From: CAZEKB01 sp964512225
GTDB lineage: Bacteria > Myxococcota_A > UBA796 > UBA9615
DNA: 64,000 nucleotides
Direction: 5' to 3'
Assembly (NCBI GenBank): GCA_964512225.1
Contig: CAZEKB010000021.1
Coordinates: 1-64,000, forward strand
How positions within the stretch are numbered: position 1 is the first letter of the stretch; every line of letters starts with the position of its first letter. The notes beneath the pieces are model-generated. The model saw only the letters and a program-made list of their open reading frames with translations. It was not told the DNA's origin and made no database searches. The translations under genes and the position numbers were made by a program. This document shows, piece after piece, positions 63,344 through 64,000 of this stretch.

Positions 63344-64000
<657 letters not shown>

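Overview
The window comes from a high-GC (about 70 percent) Gram-negative chromosome. The best fit is an uncultured member of the Myxococcota (former Deltaproteobacteria). Evidence: many predicted lipoproteins ending their signal peptide in a GC-type lipobox, several followed by runs of four aspartates (DDDDA/S units); three Hanks-type Ser/Thr kinases with accessory PEGA, FGE-sulfatase-like or ATPase/TPR parts; an FHA protein; a C-terminal GC + transmembrane helix + RRR tail resembling MYXO-CTERM; and sterol-type lipid enzymes. This assignment is inference. A 100-N scaffold gap (29516-29615) inside a histidine kinase indicates a draft or metagenome assembly. Coding density is very high: no gene-free stretch exceeds 300 bases. 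No rRNA, tRNA, CRISPR array, transposase or phage gene was seen.

Layout. 1-9.1 kb: lipoproteins (the first cut by the window edge), a PD40 propeller, an M28 peptidase, glyoxalase-fold, Ntn-asparaginase, aminotransferase, DUF2277, inositol-phosphatase-like, degenerate J-domain and acyl-CoA dehydrogenase genes. 9.3-16.2 kb: a small secreted protein, radC flanked by GTCC-rich repeats, and a prkA / DUF444 / spoVR operon with an added fourth gene. 16.4-22.9 kb: a PEP-synthase-like enzyme coupled to a MYXO-CTERM-like lipoprotein, then a sterol desaturase divergent from a TetR regulator and a 3-beta-HSD-like dehydrogenase, with an AT-rich operator candidate between them. 22.9-28.1 kb: FHA protein, cupredoxin-like lipoprotein and PEGA kinase. 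28.1-36.3 kb: a signalling block with a PAS histidine kinase (gap and frameshift), a NarL-type response regulator, its histidine kinase and an overlapping degenerate histidine kinase, divergent from a Ser/Thr kinase carrying an FGE-sulfatase domain.

36.3-44.8 kb: an ArsR-methyltransferase/ahcY operon for the SAM cycle, a caspase-fold lipoprotein with a TIG domain, a CapA-like lipoprotein, maleylacetoacetate isomerase, an epimerase and an MFS transporter. 44.9-49.8 kb: a tightly packed operon of a small protein, a large alpha/beta-hydrolase lipoprotein, xseB, ispA and tlyA, then a lipoprotein. 49.8-55.4 kb: a membrane GGDEF-EAL protein overlapping a 1168-residue kinase-ATPase-TPR protein. 55.4-64 kb: two overlapping beta-helix lipoproteins, ssb, an envelope operon (CsgG/TolB-N-like barrel protein, NTF2-like lipoprotein), glmU and the start of a PcrA/UvrD helicase with an apparent ATC start codon.

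The most distinctive content is regulatory and envelope-related: phospho-signalling of both Ser/Thr and His/Asp type, c-di-GMP turnover, and acidic-linker lipoproteins. No single mobile or defence island was found.
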